A stretch of DNA of 64,000 nucleotides from Arthrobacter sp. P2b (lineage in GTDB: Bacteria; Actinomycetota; Actinomycetes; Actinomycetales; Micrococcaceae), in assembly GCF_900168295.1 (NCBI RefSeq), contig NZ_FVZL01000012.1:1-64000 (forward strand), read 5' to 3'. The position numbers were made by a program, and so were the translations under genes. The notes beneath the pieces were generated by a model that did no database searches, was not told the origin of the DNA, and saw only the letters and a list, made by a program, of their open reading frames with translations. The first letter of the stretch is position 1; each line of letters begins with the position of its first letter. Below are positions 35,491-43,710 of this stretch, piece by piece.

Positions 35491-36795
35491 GTGCCAGCCA
35501 ACCCTGCCTCCGCCCCGTCGCCTGCTTCCGCACTCCCCGCCCGCCAGTCAGAATTCTCCTTTAGGGTGGGCACCCGCCTGGCGGAATCGTGCCCGCCGTC
35601 GGCTGCGCAGGTGGACGCGAACGGCGGGGAGTTCCTGGGCCGCACCGGCACCATCACCACGCCGCACGGTGAGATCCAGACGCCGGCGTTCATCGCCGTC
35701 GGGACGAAAGCGACGGTCAAGTCGGTGCTGCCGGAGTCCATGGCTGAGCTGGGAGCGCAGGCACTCCTGGCCAACGCGTACCACCTGTACCTGCAGCCGG
35801 GCGCGGACATCCTGGATGAGGCCGGCGGACTGGGGGCCTTCATGAACTGGCCCGGCCCCACGTTCACGGATTCCGGCGGATTCCAGGTGATGAGCCTGGG
35901 CTCGGGGTTCAAGAAGGTCATCGACATGAAATCGGTGGACGCATCCGGGCCGGATGACGCCGTGGCGCCGGGCAAGGAGCGGCTGGCCCACATCGACGAC
36001 GACGGTGTCTGGTTCAAATCGCACCTCAACGGTGACCGCCACCGGTTCTCCCCCGAGATCTCCATGCAGGTCCAGCACCAAATTGGCGCGGACATTATGT
36101 TCGCCTTTGATGAGCTGACCACCCTGCAGAACTCCCGCGGCTACCAGGAGGAATCGCTGGAGCGGACACGGGTATGGGCGCTGCGCTGCATCGAGGAGCA
36201 TTTCCGGCTGACCGATTCGCGGGTGGGGAAGCCGTACCAGGCCCTGTTCGGCGTGATCCAGGGCGCGCAGTATGAAGACCTCCGCCGCAAGGCCTGCCGG
36301 GACCTGGGCGCCATGCCCTTTGACGGGTTCGGCATCGGCGGGGCGCTGGAAAAGGAAAACCTCGGCACGATTGTCCGCTGGTGCAACGAGGAGCTGCCGG
36401 AAAACAAGCCCCGCCACCTGCTGGGCATCTCGGAACCGGACGACATCTTCACCGCCATCGAGAACGGGGCCGACACGTTCGACTGCGTCTCGCCCACCCG
36501 TGTTGCCCGGAACTCCGCGTTCTACACGCCGTCCGGGCGCTTCAACCTGTCCGGCGCCAAGTACAAGCGCGACTTCGGGCCGCTGCAGGAGGGCTGCGAC
36601 TGCTACGCGTGCACCCACTACTCCCGGGCCTACATCCACCACCTGTTCAAGGCCAAGGAGATGCTGTCCGCCACGCTGATCTCCATCCACAACGAGCGGT
36701 TCGTGGTGAAGATGGTGGACGACGCCCGGCTGGCCATCGAGTCCGGCACGTTCTTCGACTTCAAGGCCGAAACCCTGGGGCAGTACTACTCCTGA
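35491..36795 (+). CDS. tgt: queuine tRNA-ribosyltransferase
   Basis: A 434-residue tRNA-guanine transglycosylase that swaps the wobble guanine of GUN-anticodon tRNAs for queuine or preQ1. The substrate-binding Asp127 is in FTDSGGFQVMSLG, the nucleophile Asp331 in DTFDCVSPTRVARN, and the zinc site in CDCYACTHYSRAYIHH. An N-terminal extension of about 40 residues precedes the fold. GTG 35491 sits 6 bases after CACACT, a -10-like element. No queuosine biosynthesis genes are near, but a YhhQ-type precursor transporter gene lies just downstream on the other strand, so salvage of environmental precursor is likely. A palindromic repeat follows the stop. Confidence 0.96.
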   Translation: MPANPASAPSPASALPARQSEFSFRVGTRLAESCPPSAAQVDANGGEFLGRTGTITTPHGEIQTPAFIAVGTKATVKSVLPESMAELGAQALLANAYHLYLQPGADILDEAGGLGAFMNWPGPTFTDSGGFQVMSLGSGFKKVIDMKSVDASGPDDAVAPGKERLAHIDDDGVWFKSHLNGDRHRFSPEISMQVQHQIGADIMFAFDELTTLQNSRGYQEESLERTRVWALRCIEEHFRLTDSRVGKPYQALFGVIQGAQYEDLRRKACRDLGAMPFDGFGIGGALEKENLGTIVRWCNEELPENKPRHLLGISEPDDIFTAIENGADTFDCVSPTRVARNSAFYTPSGRFNLSGAKYKRDFGPLQEGCDCYACTHYSRAYIHHLFKAKEMLSATLISIHNERFVVKMVDDARLAIESGTFFDFKAETLGQYYS

Positions 36796-36840
36796 CCCTG
36801 GCCGCTGCTAGGGCTCACCCCGCGCCCCCCTTCACTGCTT

Positions 36841-36921
36841 GCCGCCGTCGAAATCGCCGAAACGGTGCAGGTAAGCCGGAACGTTCCGGCGTCCCCGCAC
36901 CGTTTCGGCGTTCTGGCGTTG
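36841..36921. repeat. palindromic repeat element A after tgt
   Basis: Nested palindrome: CGCCGAAACGGTGC (36855-36868) pairs exactly with GCACCGTTTCGGCG (36897-36910), and GCCGGAACGTTCCGGC at 36875-36890 is a perfect 16-bp palindrome inside. Opening GCCGCCGTCGAAATCGCCG and closing CTGGCGTTG recur in element B 1,081 bases downstream, so the two bracket the frameshifted gene. It may also end the tgt transcript. Confidence 0.88.
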
Positions 36922-36968
36922 TGCACATAACGGTGGCGGGGCTGTGGGGCGTGCCGGAAGGTGGGTGG

Positions 36969-37960
36969 ATGACACAGCCTCAAGCACAAAGTTCCCGGCT
37001 TCCGGAGACAGGAAACCTGTGGCGAACGGACCAACTTCGCGCCAAGGGACTGCAGGCGCGGGACATCCGCCAGCTCATGAAGCATGGTGAGCTGGTCCGC
37101 CTGCGATGGGGCTGCTATATCCGCGCTGCGGTGTGGAGAAACAGCCGGCCACTGTCCGCAGCGTGCAGCTGATCCACGCGCACGCCCACGGGACATTGAC
37201 GACGTCGACGGGAGGCTATGTCTACAGCCACACCTCGGCTGCACGTCTTCACGGCCTCTTCCTCTGGAACGTAAATGACCTGATCCATATCCTGCTCCGG
37301 GTATCGCCGTCAGGCGAACGCCTCGGGAAAGACGTACGCGGTCACACCCGGCCCTACACGGATCAGGACGTGACAACGATTGGCAGGCTGAGGGTCACAG
37401 CGCTTGAACGGACGGTAGTGGACTGCGTCACGGCGCTTGATTACCGCCAGGGGCTGATCCTCATGGACCATGCACTGCGGCTCGGTGCTGACCTGGGCCA
37501 GATGCAGGCCATGGCGGCGGGGCGTTCGGGACACCGCGGTGTACGGAACCTGCGGATGGCGTTGGCCAACGCAGACGCCCGAGCCGAATCGGCCGGAGAA
37601 ACACTGACCAGGGAACTCCTGGCCCGGCTGAGGCTTCCCATGCCGGACGCACAGGTTGACGTCCGAACCCGGTTGGGATGGCACAGGCTGGACTTCGCCT
37701 GGCGGGACAAGAAGGTTGCCCTTGAATTCGACGGCAAGGTCAAGTACTTCGACTACAAGCCAACCTCCGAAGTCCTGTTCCAGGAGCGGCGCCGGGAAAA
37801 GGCGCTCACCGAGGCCGGCTGGTTCTTCCTCCGGGTGGAATGGCGGGACCTCTTCCGGGAGCAGGAGTTCAAGAACCGGGTCCTGGACGCGCTCAGGCGC
37901 CAGCCCGCGCCCGAGGCACCCGCCGCCGTCGAAATCGCCGGAACGGATCCAGGACGCTGA
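36969..37960 (+). pseudogene. frameshifted AbiEi-type / DUF559 protein
   Basis: Two overlapping frames together make one protein of about 330 residues. The first (ATG 36969, after GGAAGGTGGGTGG, stop at 37170-37172) encodes an N-terminal winged-helix like that of AbiEi antitoxins: LWRTDQLRAKGLQARDIRQLM and LVRLRWGCYIRAAVW. The second, shifted by -1, resumes at KQPATVRSVQLIHAHAHG near 37140 and runs to 37960 with a middle region (YSHTSAARLHGLFLWN) and a DUF559/restriction-endonuclease-like end (ALEFDGKVKYFDY, FFLRVEWRDLF). A single-base deletion around 37130-37145 explains the break. Sequencing error or programmed slippage are alternatives; no classic slippery site is seen. Such genes are common accessory islands in actinobacteria, with unproven roles in abortive infection or DNA modification. 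Confidence 0.8.
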
Positions 37961-38021
37961 AACGTTCCGGCGAAACCGCACCGTCCCGGCGTCCTCGGCG
38001 TGGGCGAGGGTCCTGGCGTTG
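37922..38021. repeat. palindromic repeat element B, overlapping the pseudogene end
   Basis: Imperfect copy of element A: GCCGCCGTCGAAATCGCCG at 37922-37940, inverted pair CGCCGGAACG (37936-37945) and CGTTCCGGCG (37963-37972), CCGCACCGT at 37976-37984 and CTGGCGTTG at 38013-38021. Its start is translated as the last codons of the DUF559 frame. It ends 15 bases before the convergent transporter gene. Confidence 0.82.
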
Positions 38022-38036
38022 CGGGCGGGACAGCGG

Positions 38037-38771
38037 TCAGGCGGCCGCGGCGGGCACGGTGCCGTAGCTTGGTTCCCGCTTCTTGATCCAGCCGATCACC
38101 AGGGACGTCACGGGGACCAGGATGAATTCAACCAAGGTCTTGTATACGAAGCCGACCACCACGTAGTTCACGAACGTCCCGAAGTCCGTGATCCCGATGA
38201 CGGACGCCGCAATGCTGCAGAAGATCAGCGTGTCCACGAATTCGCCGGCGCCGGAGGACCCCATCAGCCGGGCCCACAGGGACTTTTCTCCGGAACGGGC
38301 CTTCATCCGGACCAGGATCCAGGAGTTGATGGTTTGCCCCGCCAGGAACGCCAGCAGTGAGGCCAGCACGATCTGCGGCACCGGGCCCAGGGCGCCCTCA
38401 AGGGCCGCCTGCTTGGACGTTCCGAATTCGTCGTCGAATCCCGGCAGGGCAATGATCACCCAGTAGCAGAGCGAGGCGAAGACGGACAGCGCGAAGGTGG
38501 TGAGGATGGCCTTGCGCGCCACCTTGAAGCCGTACACCTCGCTGATGACGTCACCCAGGATGTACGCCAGCGGGAAGAGGAAGAAGCCGCCGTCGGTGAC
38601 GATGGGCCCGATGGCAACGCCCTTGGACGCCCCGATGTTGGACAGGATCAGCACCACCGCCATGAAGGCCAGCATGATCCCGAAGTACGGGGACCCGATG
38701 GATGCGAACCTGGCCGCGGGTCCGGAGGGAGTTGTTTCAGGCAGGGCGTCCTGGCCGGAGGGAGAAGACAT
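38037..38771 (-). CDS. yhhQ: queuosine precursor transporter, YhhQ family
   Basis: A 244-residue inner-membrane protein of the VUT/YhhQ (ECF-like) family that imports the queuosine precursors preQ0/preQ1. Features: SPYFGIMLAFMAVVLILSNIGASK at the start, the acidic core FFLFPLAYILGDVISEVYGFKVARKAI, AFLAGQTINSWILVRMK and GSSGAGEFVDTLIFCSIAASVIG, with six hydrophobic segments and a lysine-rich tail. The gene faces tgt, the enzyme that uses the imported base; only the repeat-bracketed pseudogene lies between. ATG 38771 is clear. Divergent from a TetR gene with two palindromic sites between, so that regulator might also act here. Confidence 0.93.
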   Translation of the reverse strand: MSSPSGQDALPETTPSGPAARFASIGSPYFGIMLAFMAVVLILSNIGASKGVAIGPIVTDGGFFLFPLAYILGDVISEVYGFKVARKAILTTFALSVFASLCYWVIIALPGFDDEFGTSKQAALEGALGPVPQIVLASLLAFLAGQTINSWILVRMKARSGEKSLWARLMGSSGAGEFVDTLIFCSIAASVIGITDFGTFVNYVVVGFVYKTLVEFILVPVTSLVIGWIKKREPSYGTVPAAAA

Positions 38772-38900
38772 GAGGGAGTCCGTTCAAAGTGGTTCGCTCG
38801 GCACCCGGATTGCTGGAAGGAGGCCGGCTGTATTAGCACTGTCGGCCTATTCTCCCACCCGTGCCGCTGAAGGCAGTATCAGTGAAGGCAGGCATAAAAC

Positions 38901-38945
38901 TGAACATGTTCAAACACATGTCATAATATTCTTGAACACGTTCAA
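38901..38945. promoter_or_regulatory. two palindromic TetR-type operator sites
   Basis: TGAACATGTTCA at 38901-38912 is a perfect 12-bp palindrome and TTGAACACGTTCAA at 38932-38945 is a 6+2+6 palindrome of the same type, both just upstream of the TetR gene. CATAAT at 38922-38927 between them is a plausible -10. Consistent with autorepression. Confidence 0.7.
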
Positions 38946-38958
38946 AATGGGGGCAAGG

Positions 38959-39615
38959 ATGACGGACAAAAGCGGGCAGACCAGGCAGTTGGTGGCCGAT
39001 GTGGCGCTGCGGATGTTCCGCGAGGTTGGTTTCGCCAAGACCACCATGCGCGCCATCGCGGCAGAGGCGGGCGTCTCCGTGGGCAACGCCTACTACTACT
39101 TCGCTTCAAAGGACGACCTGGTCCAGGAGCTGTACCTGCAGGTGCAGCAGGAGCATGCGGCACGCGCGCTGTCCGCCATGGAAAACGCCACCGACCTCAG
39201 CAGCCGGCTCCGCGCCACCCTTCATGCAGGCCTCGATTCCATGGCCCCGTACCACCGCTTCGGTGCCGACTTCCTCACCACCGCCATCCGGCCCACGTCG
39301 CCAGTGAACCCCTTCGCGGCAGGTTCCGCCGCAGCCCGGGAAGCCTCCCTGTCGATCTTCCGGTCGGCGGTGGAGGGCGCGCGGCCGGCAGTTCCCAAGA
39401 AGCTTCGCGCCGATCTTCCGGAACTCCTGTGGCTCGGCTACATGGGCGTCACGCTGTTCTGGGTCTACGACACCTCGGAGGGGCAGCAGCGCACCAGGAA
39501 GCTGGTGGACGGCGGCGTCCCGCTGATCGCCAGGGTGCTCTCACTGGCGCGCGTCCCGGGCGTCAGCAAGCTCCTGGACGATATCCTCAGCCTCAGCCGG
39601 AGCATCCGTGCATAG
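38959..39615 (+). CDS. TetR family transcriptional regulator
   Basis: A 218-residue TetR/AcrR repressor. The DNA-binding domain is residues about 8-55 (VALRMFREVGFAKTTMRAIAAEAGVSVGNAYYYFASKDDLVQEL), followed by a helical ligand domain with the TetR_C segment LWLGYMGVTLFWVYDTSEGQQRTRKLVDGG. ATG 38959 follows GGGGGCAAGG; an earlier in-frame ATG at 38947 would fall within an operator. Two matching palindromes lie upstream. The TIGR01777 epimerase and a membrane protein follow on the same strand (34-base gap), so it may regulate them too. Inducer unknown. Confidence 0.9.
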   Translation: MTDKSGQTRQLVADVALRMFREVGFAKTTMRAIAAEAGVSVGNAYYYFASKDDLVQELYLQVQQEHAARALSAMENATDLSSRLRATLHAGLDSMAPYHRFGADFLTTAIRPTSPVNPFAAGSAAAREASLSIFRSAVEGARPAVPKKLRADLPELLWLGYMGVTLFWVYDTSEGQQRTRKLVDGGVPLIARVLSLARVPGVSKLLDDILSLSRSIRA

Positions 39616-39649
39616 CCGCAAGCCAGCAAAACAATATCGGGGGAAAAGC

Positions 39650-40618
39650 ATGACCAGGACAAAGACCGTGGTGCTCGCCGGCGCCTCGGGCTTCATTGGA
39701 AAGTACCTGCGCGCCCGCTTCGAGCAGGACGGCTGGACGGTGAAAACGGTAGGAAGGGCGCGGACCGGAGGGCGGCGGCGCACTCCCGGGCGGCCGGGCG
39801 CTAACGGCGGCACCACCGGCCGGAAAATAACGCACGCATCCTGGGACGACGACGGCGCCATCACCGAGGTGATTAACGGCGCCGACCTGGTCATCAACCT
39901 CGCCGGACGGTCCGTGTCGTGCCGCTACAACGCGCGGAACAAGGCGGCGATCCTGGGTTCCCGGATCTCCACCACCGCGGCTCTCGGCCGAGCCATCGCC
40001 CACTGCCGGCGCCCGCCGTCGACCTGGCTGAATGCCAGCACAGGCACCATCTACCGCGACGCCCGCGACCGCCCGCAGACGGAATCCGACGGCGAACTGG
40101 GGACGGGCTTTTCGGTGGAGGTGGCCCGGGCCTGGGAGGCGGAGCTCGAGGCCGCCGTCACGCCGGTGACCCGGAAGATTCCGCTCCGCATTGCCATCGT
40201 GCTGGGTGCCGGAGGCGGTGCCCTGCGTCCGTTCGCCAACCTCGCGCGGCTGGGACTGGGCGGGCACATGGGCAACGGGACGCAGAAGTTCAGCTGGGTG
40301 CACGTGGAAGACCTCTACCGGTGCGCCCGTTTCCTGCACGCCCGGACGGACATCACCGGCCCCGTCAACGTGGCCTCGCCGGATGTGGTGAGCAACCGGG
40401 AGCTGATGCAGCTGGTGCGACGCGCGTATGGAGCACGATTCGGCGTTCCCACCCCTGCCTGGCTGCTCCGCGCGGGCGCCGTCCTGATCCGCACGGAAAC
40501 GGAGCTGGTGCTCAAGAGCCGCTGGGTCCAGCCGCAGAAGCTGCTGGATTCGGGGTTCGTCTACAGCCAGCCGGAGCTGGGCAGGGCACTGCTTCAGGTC
40601 GCCAAGGGAACAGCGTGA
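39650..40618 (+). CDS. TIGR01777 family epimerase-like protein
   Basis: A 322-residue NAD(P)-binding protein of the extended SDR (TIGR01777, YfcH/SULA-like) family. The Rossmann motif is VVLAGASGFIGKYLRARF at about residues 6-23; ADLVINLAGRSVSCRY and STGTIYRD (Tyr region) are family traits; the C-terminal DUF1731-like part is TPAWLLRAGAVLIRTETELVLKSRWVQPQKLLDSGF. A basic, glycine-rich insertion (GRARTGGRRRTPGRPGANGG) between the first and second strands is unusual. ATG 39650 follows GGGGGAAAAGC. The stop overlaps the start of the next gene (GTGA). Substrate unknown. Confidence 0.87.
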   Translation: MTRTKTVVLAGASGFIGKYLRARFEQDGWTVKTVGRARTGGRRRTPGRPGANGGTTGRKITHASWDDDGAITEVINGADLVINLAGRSVSCRYNARNKAAILGSRISTTAALGRAIAHCRRPPSTWLNASTGTIYRDARDRPQTESDGELGTGFSVEVARAWEAELEAAVTPVTRKIPLRIAIVLGAGGGALRPFANLARLGLGGHMGNGTQKFSWVHVEDLYRCARFLHARTDITGPVNVASPDVVSNRELMQLVRRAYGARFGVPTPAWLLRAGAVLIRTETELVLKSRWVQPQKLLDSGFVYSQPELGRALLQVAKGTA

Positions 40619-41211
40619 GCCGGCCGCGGCGAGTCGTCGTAGGCACGGGCGCGCTGGCGCTGGCGACGTTCGTCAGCCTGGTGTGCTGCGCCACGGTGCT
40701 CGCCTTTCTGGTCGGCAGTTGGATCCCGTGGTGGCAGGCCCTCATGATGACGGTGATCTGGGGAGTGCTGCCGTCCATCGCCCTGGCCTTCTGCCTGGGC
40801 GTACCCCTGGCCATGCTGCTCCAGCCGGTCCGGAACCAGTGGCTGCACGTTGCCGCCTTTGCAGGATTGGGAGTGGTGCTGGGGATCGCCTTCGCGCTGC
40901 TGGCCTCCGGCCCCGCGCCCCGGACGGACTACGTGCTGACGTTCGCCGCCACCGCCGCGCTCACGTGCGGCGGCGCCCTCGCCGTCGGCCGGCTGTCCAT
41001 CTGGCGGCTGGTGCGCCTCGACCAGGATGGGACAGCCCGGGATGGCACAGTCCGGGACGCCACCGCCCATGATGGCGCACCGGATAGCGCGGACCAGGTC
41101 AGCGCCAGCCAGGACGGCGGAAACCAGCAGGGCAAGGTACCCCAGAACCCCACAGTCCAGGACGAGCCCAGTATTGATCTGCAGACCAACCAGGACCGCT
41201 TTCAGAACTAA
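40615..41211 (+). CDS. hypothetical membrane protein with repeat-bearing tail, 198 aa
   Basis: A four-helix membrane protein, translationally coupled to the epimerase (GTG 40615 within GTGA). Hydrophobic segments at about residues 12-34, 40-62, 75-98 and 105-122. The cytoplasmic tail (about 130-198) is polar; its first part is made of four 5-residue units ([20 protein letters not shown]) encoded by 15-bp tandem repeats. I do not recognise a family. Membership of the TetR-epimerase group is the only functional clue. Confidence 0.7.
   Translation: MSRPRRVVVGTGALALATFVSLVCCATVLAFLVGSWIPWWQALMMTVIWGVLPSIALAFCLGVPLAMLLQPVRNQWLHVAAFAGLGVVLGIAFALLASGPAPRTDYVLTFAATAALTCGGALAVGRLSIWRLVRLDQDGTARDGTVRDATAHDGAPDSADQVSASQDGGNQQGKVPQNPTVQDEPSIDLQTNQDRFQN
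41026..41085. repeat. four 15-bp tandem repeats in a membrane protein tail
   Basis: Units GATGGGACAGCCCGG, GATGGCACAGTCCGG, GACGCCACCGCCCAT and GATGGCGCACCGGAT run head to tail in frame. Divergence between units is higher than in the other two 15-bp arrays, suggesting an older expansion kept in frame. Confidence 0.82.
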
Positions 41212-41298
41212 ACCCTTGTGGCCCTGAACACCCCTCGCCGGCACCGGCTGTACGGCCACACAAGGAAATTGCCCGACGGCGGATGGCAGGATGGGGGC

Positions 41299-42156
41299 AT
41301 GACTTCCGTTTCCGCTGATGCAACGCAGACCGTCACCAGCCCGGCCGTGGTCCTCACCATCGCCGGCTCCGAAGCCACCGGCGGCGCCGGTGCCCAGGCC
41401 GACCTGAAGACCTTCCAGGAGCTCGGCGTCTTCGGCATCGCCAACCTGACCTGCATCGTCTCGTTCAACCCGAACGACAGCTGGAACCACCGCTTCGTGC
41501 CGGTGGACCAGCAGGTGATTGCCCACCAGCTGGAGGCAACGACGGCGGCGTATGGTCCGTCGTCGGGCGCTCCGTCAGTGCTGGACACCGTGAAGATCGG
41601 CATGCTGGGCAGCCCGGCCACCATCGCCACCGTTGCCGGCGCCCTGAGGGACAACCGGTTTTCCAACGTGGTCCTGGATCCGGTGCTGATCTGCAAAGGC
41701 CAGGAGCCCGGCCACGCGCTGGACACGGACCAGGCCCTCAAGGCGCAGATCCTGCCGCTGGCCACCTTCGTGACGCCCAACCATTTCGAGGCGGAGTCGC
41801 TGTCCGGGCTCGAGATCAACGACGTCGAATCCCTCAAGGCAGCCGCCGTCCGCATCCACGAACTCAGCGGCGCAGCAGTCCTGGCGAAGGGCGGGGTCCG
41901 GCTGGACGGCCCGGACGCCGTCGACGTCTTCTACGACGGCCAGACGCTGGAGGTCCTGAGCGCCCCGAAGGTGGGCGAGGTGGCCGTGTCCGGAGCAGGT
42001 TGCTCGCTGGCCGCCGCCGTCACCGCCGAGCTGGCCAAGGGTGCCTCCCCCCTGGAAGCGGCCCGGACCGCCAAGGAATTCGTCACCGCGGGGATCCGCA
42101 ACCGGGTAGCGTCAGGCGCGCCCTTCGATGCCCTGTGGCAGGGCGGGGCCCGCTAG
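41299..42156 (+). CDS. pyridoxine/hydroxymethylpyrimidine kinase (PdxK/ThiD type)
   Basis: A 285-residue ribokinase-superfamily kinase. The N-terminal substrate motif [29 protein letters not shown], the mid-protein KIGMLGSP and [11 protein letters not shown], and the C-terminal anion hole [23 protein letters not shown] are present. The last motif has GAGCS, with Cys instead of the usual catalytic Asp (GAGDTF in ribokinase, GTGCT or GAGCT in ThiD/PdxK); the Cys form is normal for ThiD and PdxK-like kinases. Phosphorylation of pyridoxal/pyridoxine or HMP is the expected reaction. ATG 41299 sits 6 bases after CAGGAT, a possible leaderless start. No other thiamine genes lie nearby. Confidence 0.85.
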   Translation: MTSVSADATQTVTSPAVVLTIAGSEATGGAGAQADLKTFQELGVFGIANLTCIVSFNPNDSWNHRFVPVDQQVIAHQLEATTAAYGPSSGAPSVLDTVKIGMLGSPATIATVAGALRDNRFSNVVLDPVLICKGQEPGHALDTDQALKAQILPLATFVTPNHFEAESLSGLEINDVESLKAAAVRIHELSGAAVLAKGGVRLDGPDAVDVFYDGQTLEVLSAPKVGEVAVSGAGCSLAAAVTAELAKGASPLEAARTAKEFVTAGIRNRVASGAPFDALWQGGAR

Positions 42157-42180
42157 GACACGCCAAACGGACGGCCGGCA

Positions 42181-43560
42181 TCAGGAGCGCGGGTCCGCCA
42201 CCTTGCCCATAAAGAGCGGCAGCCCCGTCTCTGTGTGGATGATCTGGTAGTGGAAGGGCCGGTCAAAGACGATCGACACGTCCGGCTGAAGCGTGCCACT
42301 GACGGCCTGCGCATTGATCTGGGTGACCGCAGCGGCCACGGTCCCCTTCTCGGCAACCGTGATGTTGGCCGCCTGGGCGGCCTGCGTGATCTTCATCCCG
42401 GACTGGATCGCGTCAAAGTCTTCGGCGGTGTTGAGGGTGTTGTGCAGGCCCATGGCTCCCAGGACTTCCCGCAGGTCGAAGCTGGTTTTATGGTCCCAGC
42501 GGGGCAGGGTGATGTGCACGGGCTGGATGGCCGCCGCATCCAGCGCGGCCGACAGCCGGGAGAGCTGTTCCGCCGTCACCGCACTGCCGGCGGGGGGACC
42601 GGCGGCAGTGTCCGCTGGCAGGACAAGGCGCATCACGGCCCCTTCCGCATAGGGAAGGTCAACCGCCTGCCACCCCTCCCCCGCGGCGTATTTCATGTCC
42701 ACGGTCTGCCCCATGGTGGGAACGTTGACCACTTCCCCGGTTCCCGTCGTGAAGGGCCGGTCAAGCGTCCGGGAGGGGTCGAAGGGGGTGTTCCAGGCGG
42801 CGGCGAAGTAGATGGCGTTGAGGATGCTGAAGGTGTTCTTCGGATCAAAAGCAGCAGGCGCCTTCTTGATGCGGCCACCGGTATTCCGGTCCACCCAGGC
42901 GTCGATGGCGGGTTCCGTGGTGTCCCGGTCGCGGAAATCCACTTTGTGGACACCGGTGCCGTAATGACGGGCCAGGGTGTCCAGGTAGTCCGGTCCCGTG
43001 GGGGTGTTGATGTCCAGGAAGAGTCCGCTCGCCGAGTGGATGACGGGCTTCCGCGGCGGGTTGTCCTCATCAACGGCACCGGGATCGCCGTCGTAGCGTT
43101 CGACGGCGGCCAGCATGGCATTGGCGGCTTCGTCCCGGTTGGTGGGCGGCAGGGCCAGGATGCGGTCCAGTTCCGCGGCGGTTTCACCGGCCGCTCCGGC
43201 CCGGAGCATCACCAGGGCGGTGAGCAGGCTGCCCGGTGAGGCGACCACGTTCCCGGCGGTGCCGTCCCCGCCGTCGGACAGGAGGGCCTCCCCCAGCGCG
43301 TAGGCCGAGGAGCGCAGGGAATCAAGCTCCCGCGGGTAGGCGGCAGTGTCCACGGAGGCCCGCTCGACCCCCGGCGCGGTCACCATCTCGGGCGGGGATG
43401 CCGAACACGCGGTAAGCGCAACCACAACGCCGAGCGCCGCGAAGCCGGCCCGCCGCGGCACCTTTGCGTGGTTTGTGAGCAAAGTTTCCCAGGACTTCCA
43501 GCCGCTGCATGAGTCCAGTGAAGCAGCCAGACCGGAAGGTAGCGATGCCGGCCGGGTCAC
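42181..43560 (-). CDS. serpin family lipoprotein
   Basis: A protein of up to 459 residues that is a serpin (serine or cysteine protease inhibitor). The signal region ends in ALTAC, a lipobox, so it should be lipid-anchored outside the cell. Serpin landmarks: NVVASPGSLLTALVMLRAGAAGETAAEL, the FSILNAIYFAAAWNTPFD block, and the reactive-centre region starting TVAEKGTVAAAVTQ, whose small-residue hinge fits an inhibitory serpin, then IVFDRPFHYQII and GLPLFMGKVADP. The P1 residue cannot be assigned with confidence. The start is uncertain: GTG 43560 gives a long leader, while a TTG about 28 codons later would give a better signal peptide. Bacterial serpins are sporadic; this one is not in an operon. 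Confidence 0.9.
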   Translation of the reverse strand: MTRPASLPSGLAASLDSCSGWKSWETLLTNHAKVPRRAGFAALGVVVALTACSASPPEMVTAPGVERASVDTAAYPRELDSLRSSAYALGEALLSDGGDGTAGNVVASPGSLLTALVMLRAGAAGETAAELDRILALPPTNRDEAANAMLAAVERYDGDPGAVDEDNPPRKPVIHSASGLFLDINTPTGPDYLDTLARHYGTGVHKVDFRDRDTTEPAIDAWVDRNTGGRIKKAPAAFDPKNTFSILNAIYFAAAWNTPFDPSRTLDRPFTTGTGEVVNVPTMGQTVDMKYAAGEGWQAVDLPYAEGAVMRLVLPADTAAGPPAGSAVTAEQLSRLSAALDAAAIQPVHITLPRWDHKTSFDLREVLGAMGLHNTLNTAEDFDAIQSGMKITQAAQAANITVAEKGTVAAAVTQINAQAVSGTLQPDVSIVFDRPFHYQIIHTETGLPLFMGKVADPRS

Positions 43561-43710
43561 GGTTTGCCGTCGTTTCGGTCACGCCCAGCCAGGGCCGAAC
43601 AGGGTGCGGAGGTCAGCTGCGGGCAGCTTCAGGTAGGGCGGGACGGCACGACGGCGAAAAGCGGCGCCCGCCCGGCCTTGCCGGCCAGGGGGAGCCGTCG
43701 TCGGGCTAAG

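Noticed and set aside
36969..37960. A type IV AbiE toxin-antitoxin pair
   Set aside because: Only the AbiEi-like winged helix joined to a DUF559-type end is present; there is no AbiEii nucleotidyltransferase gene beside it.
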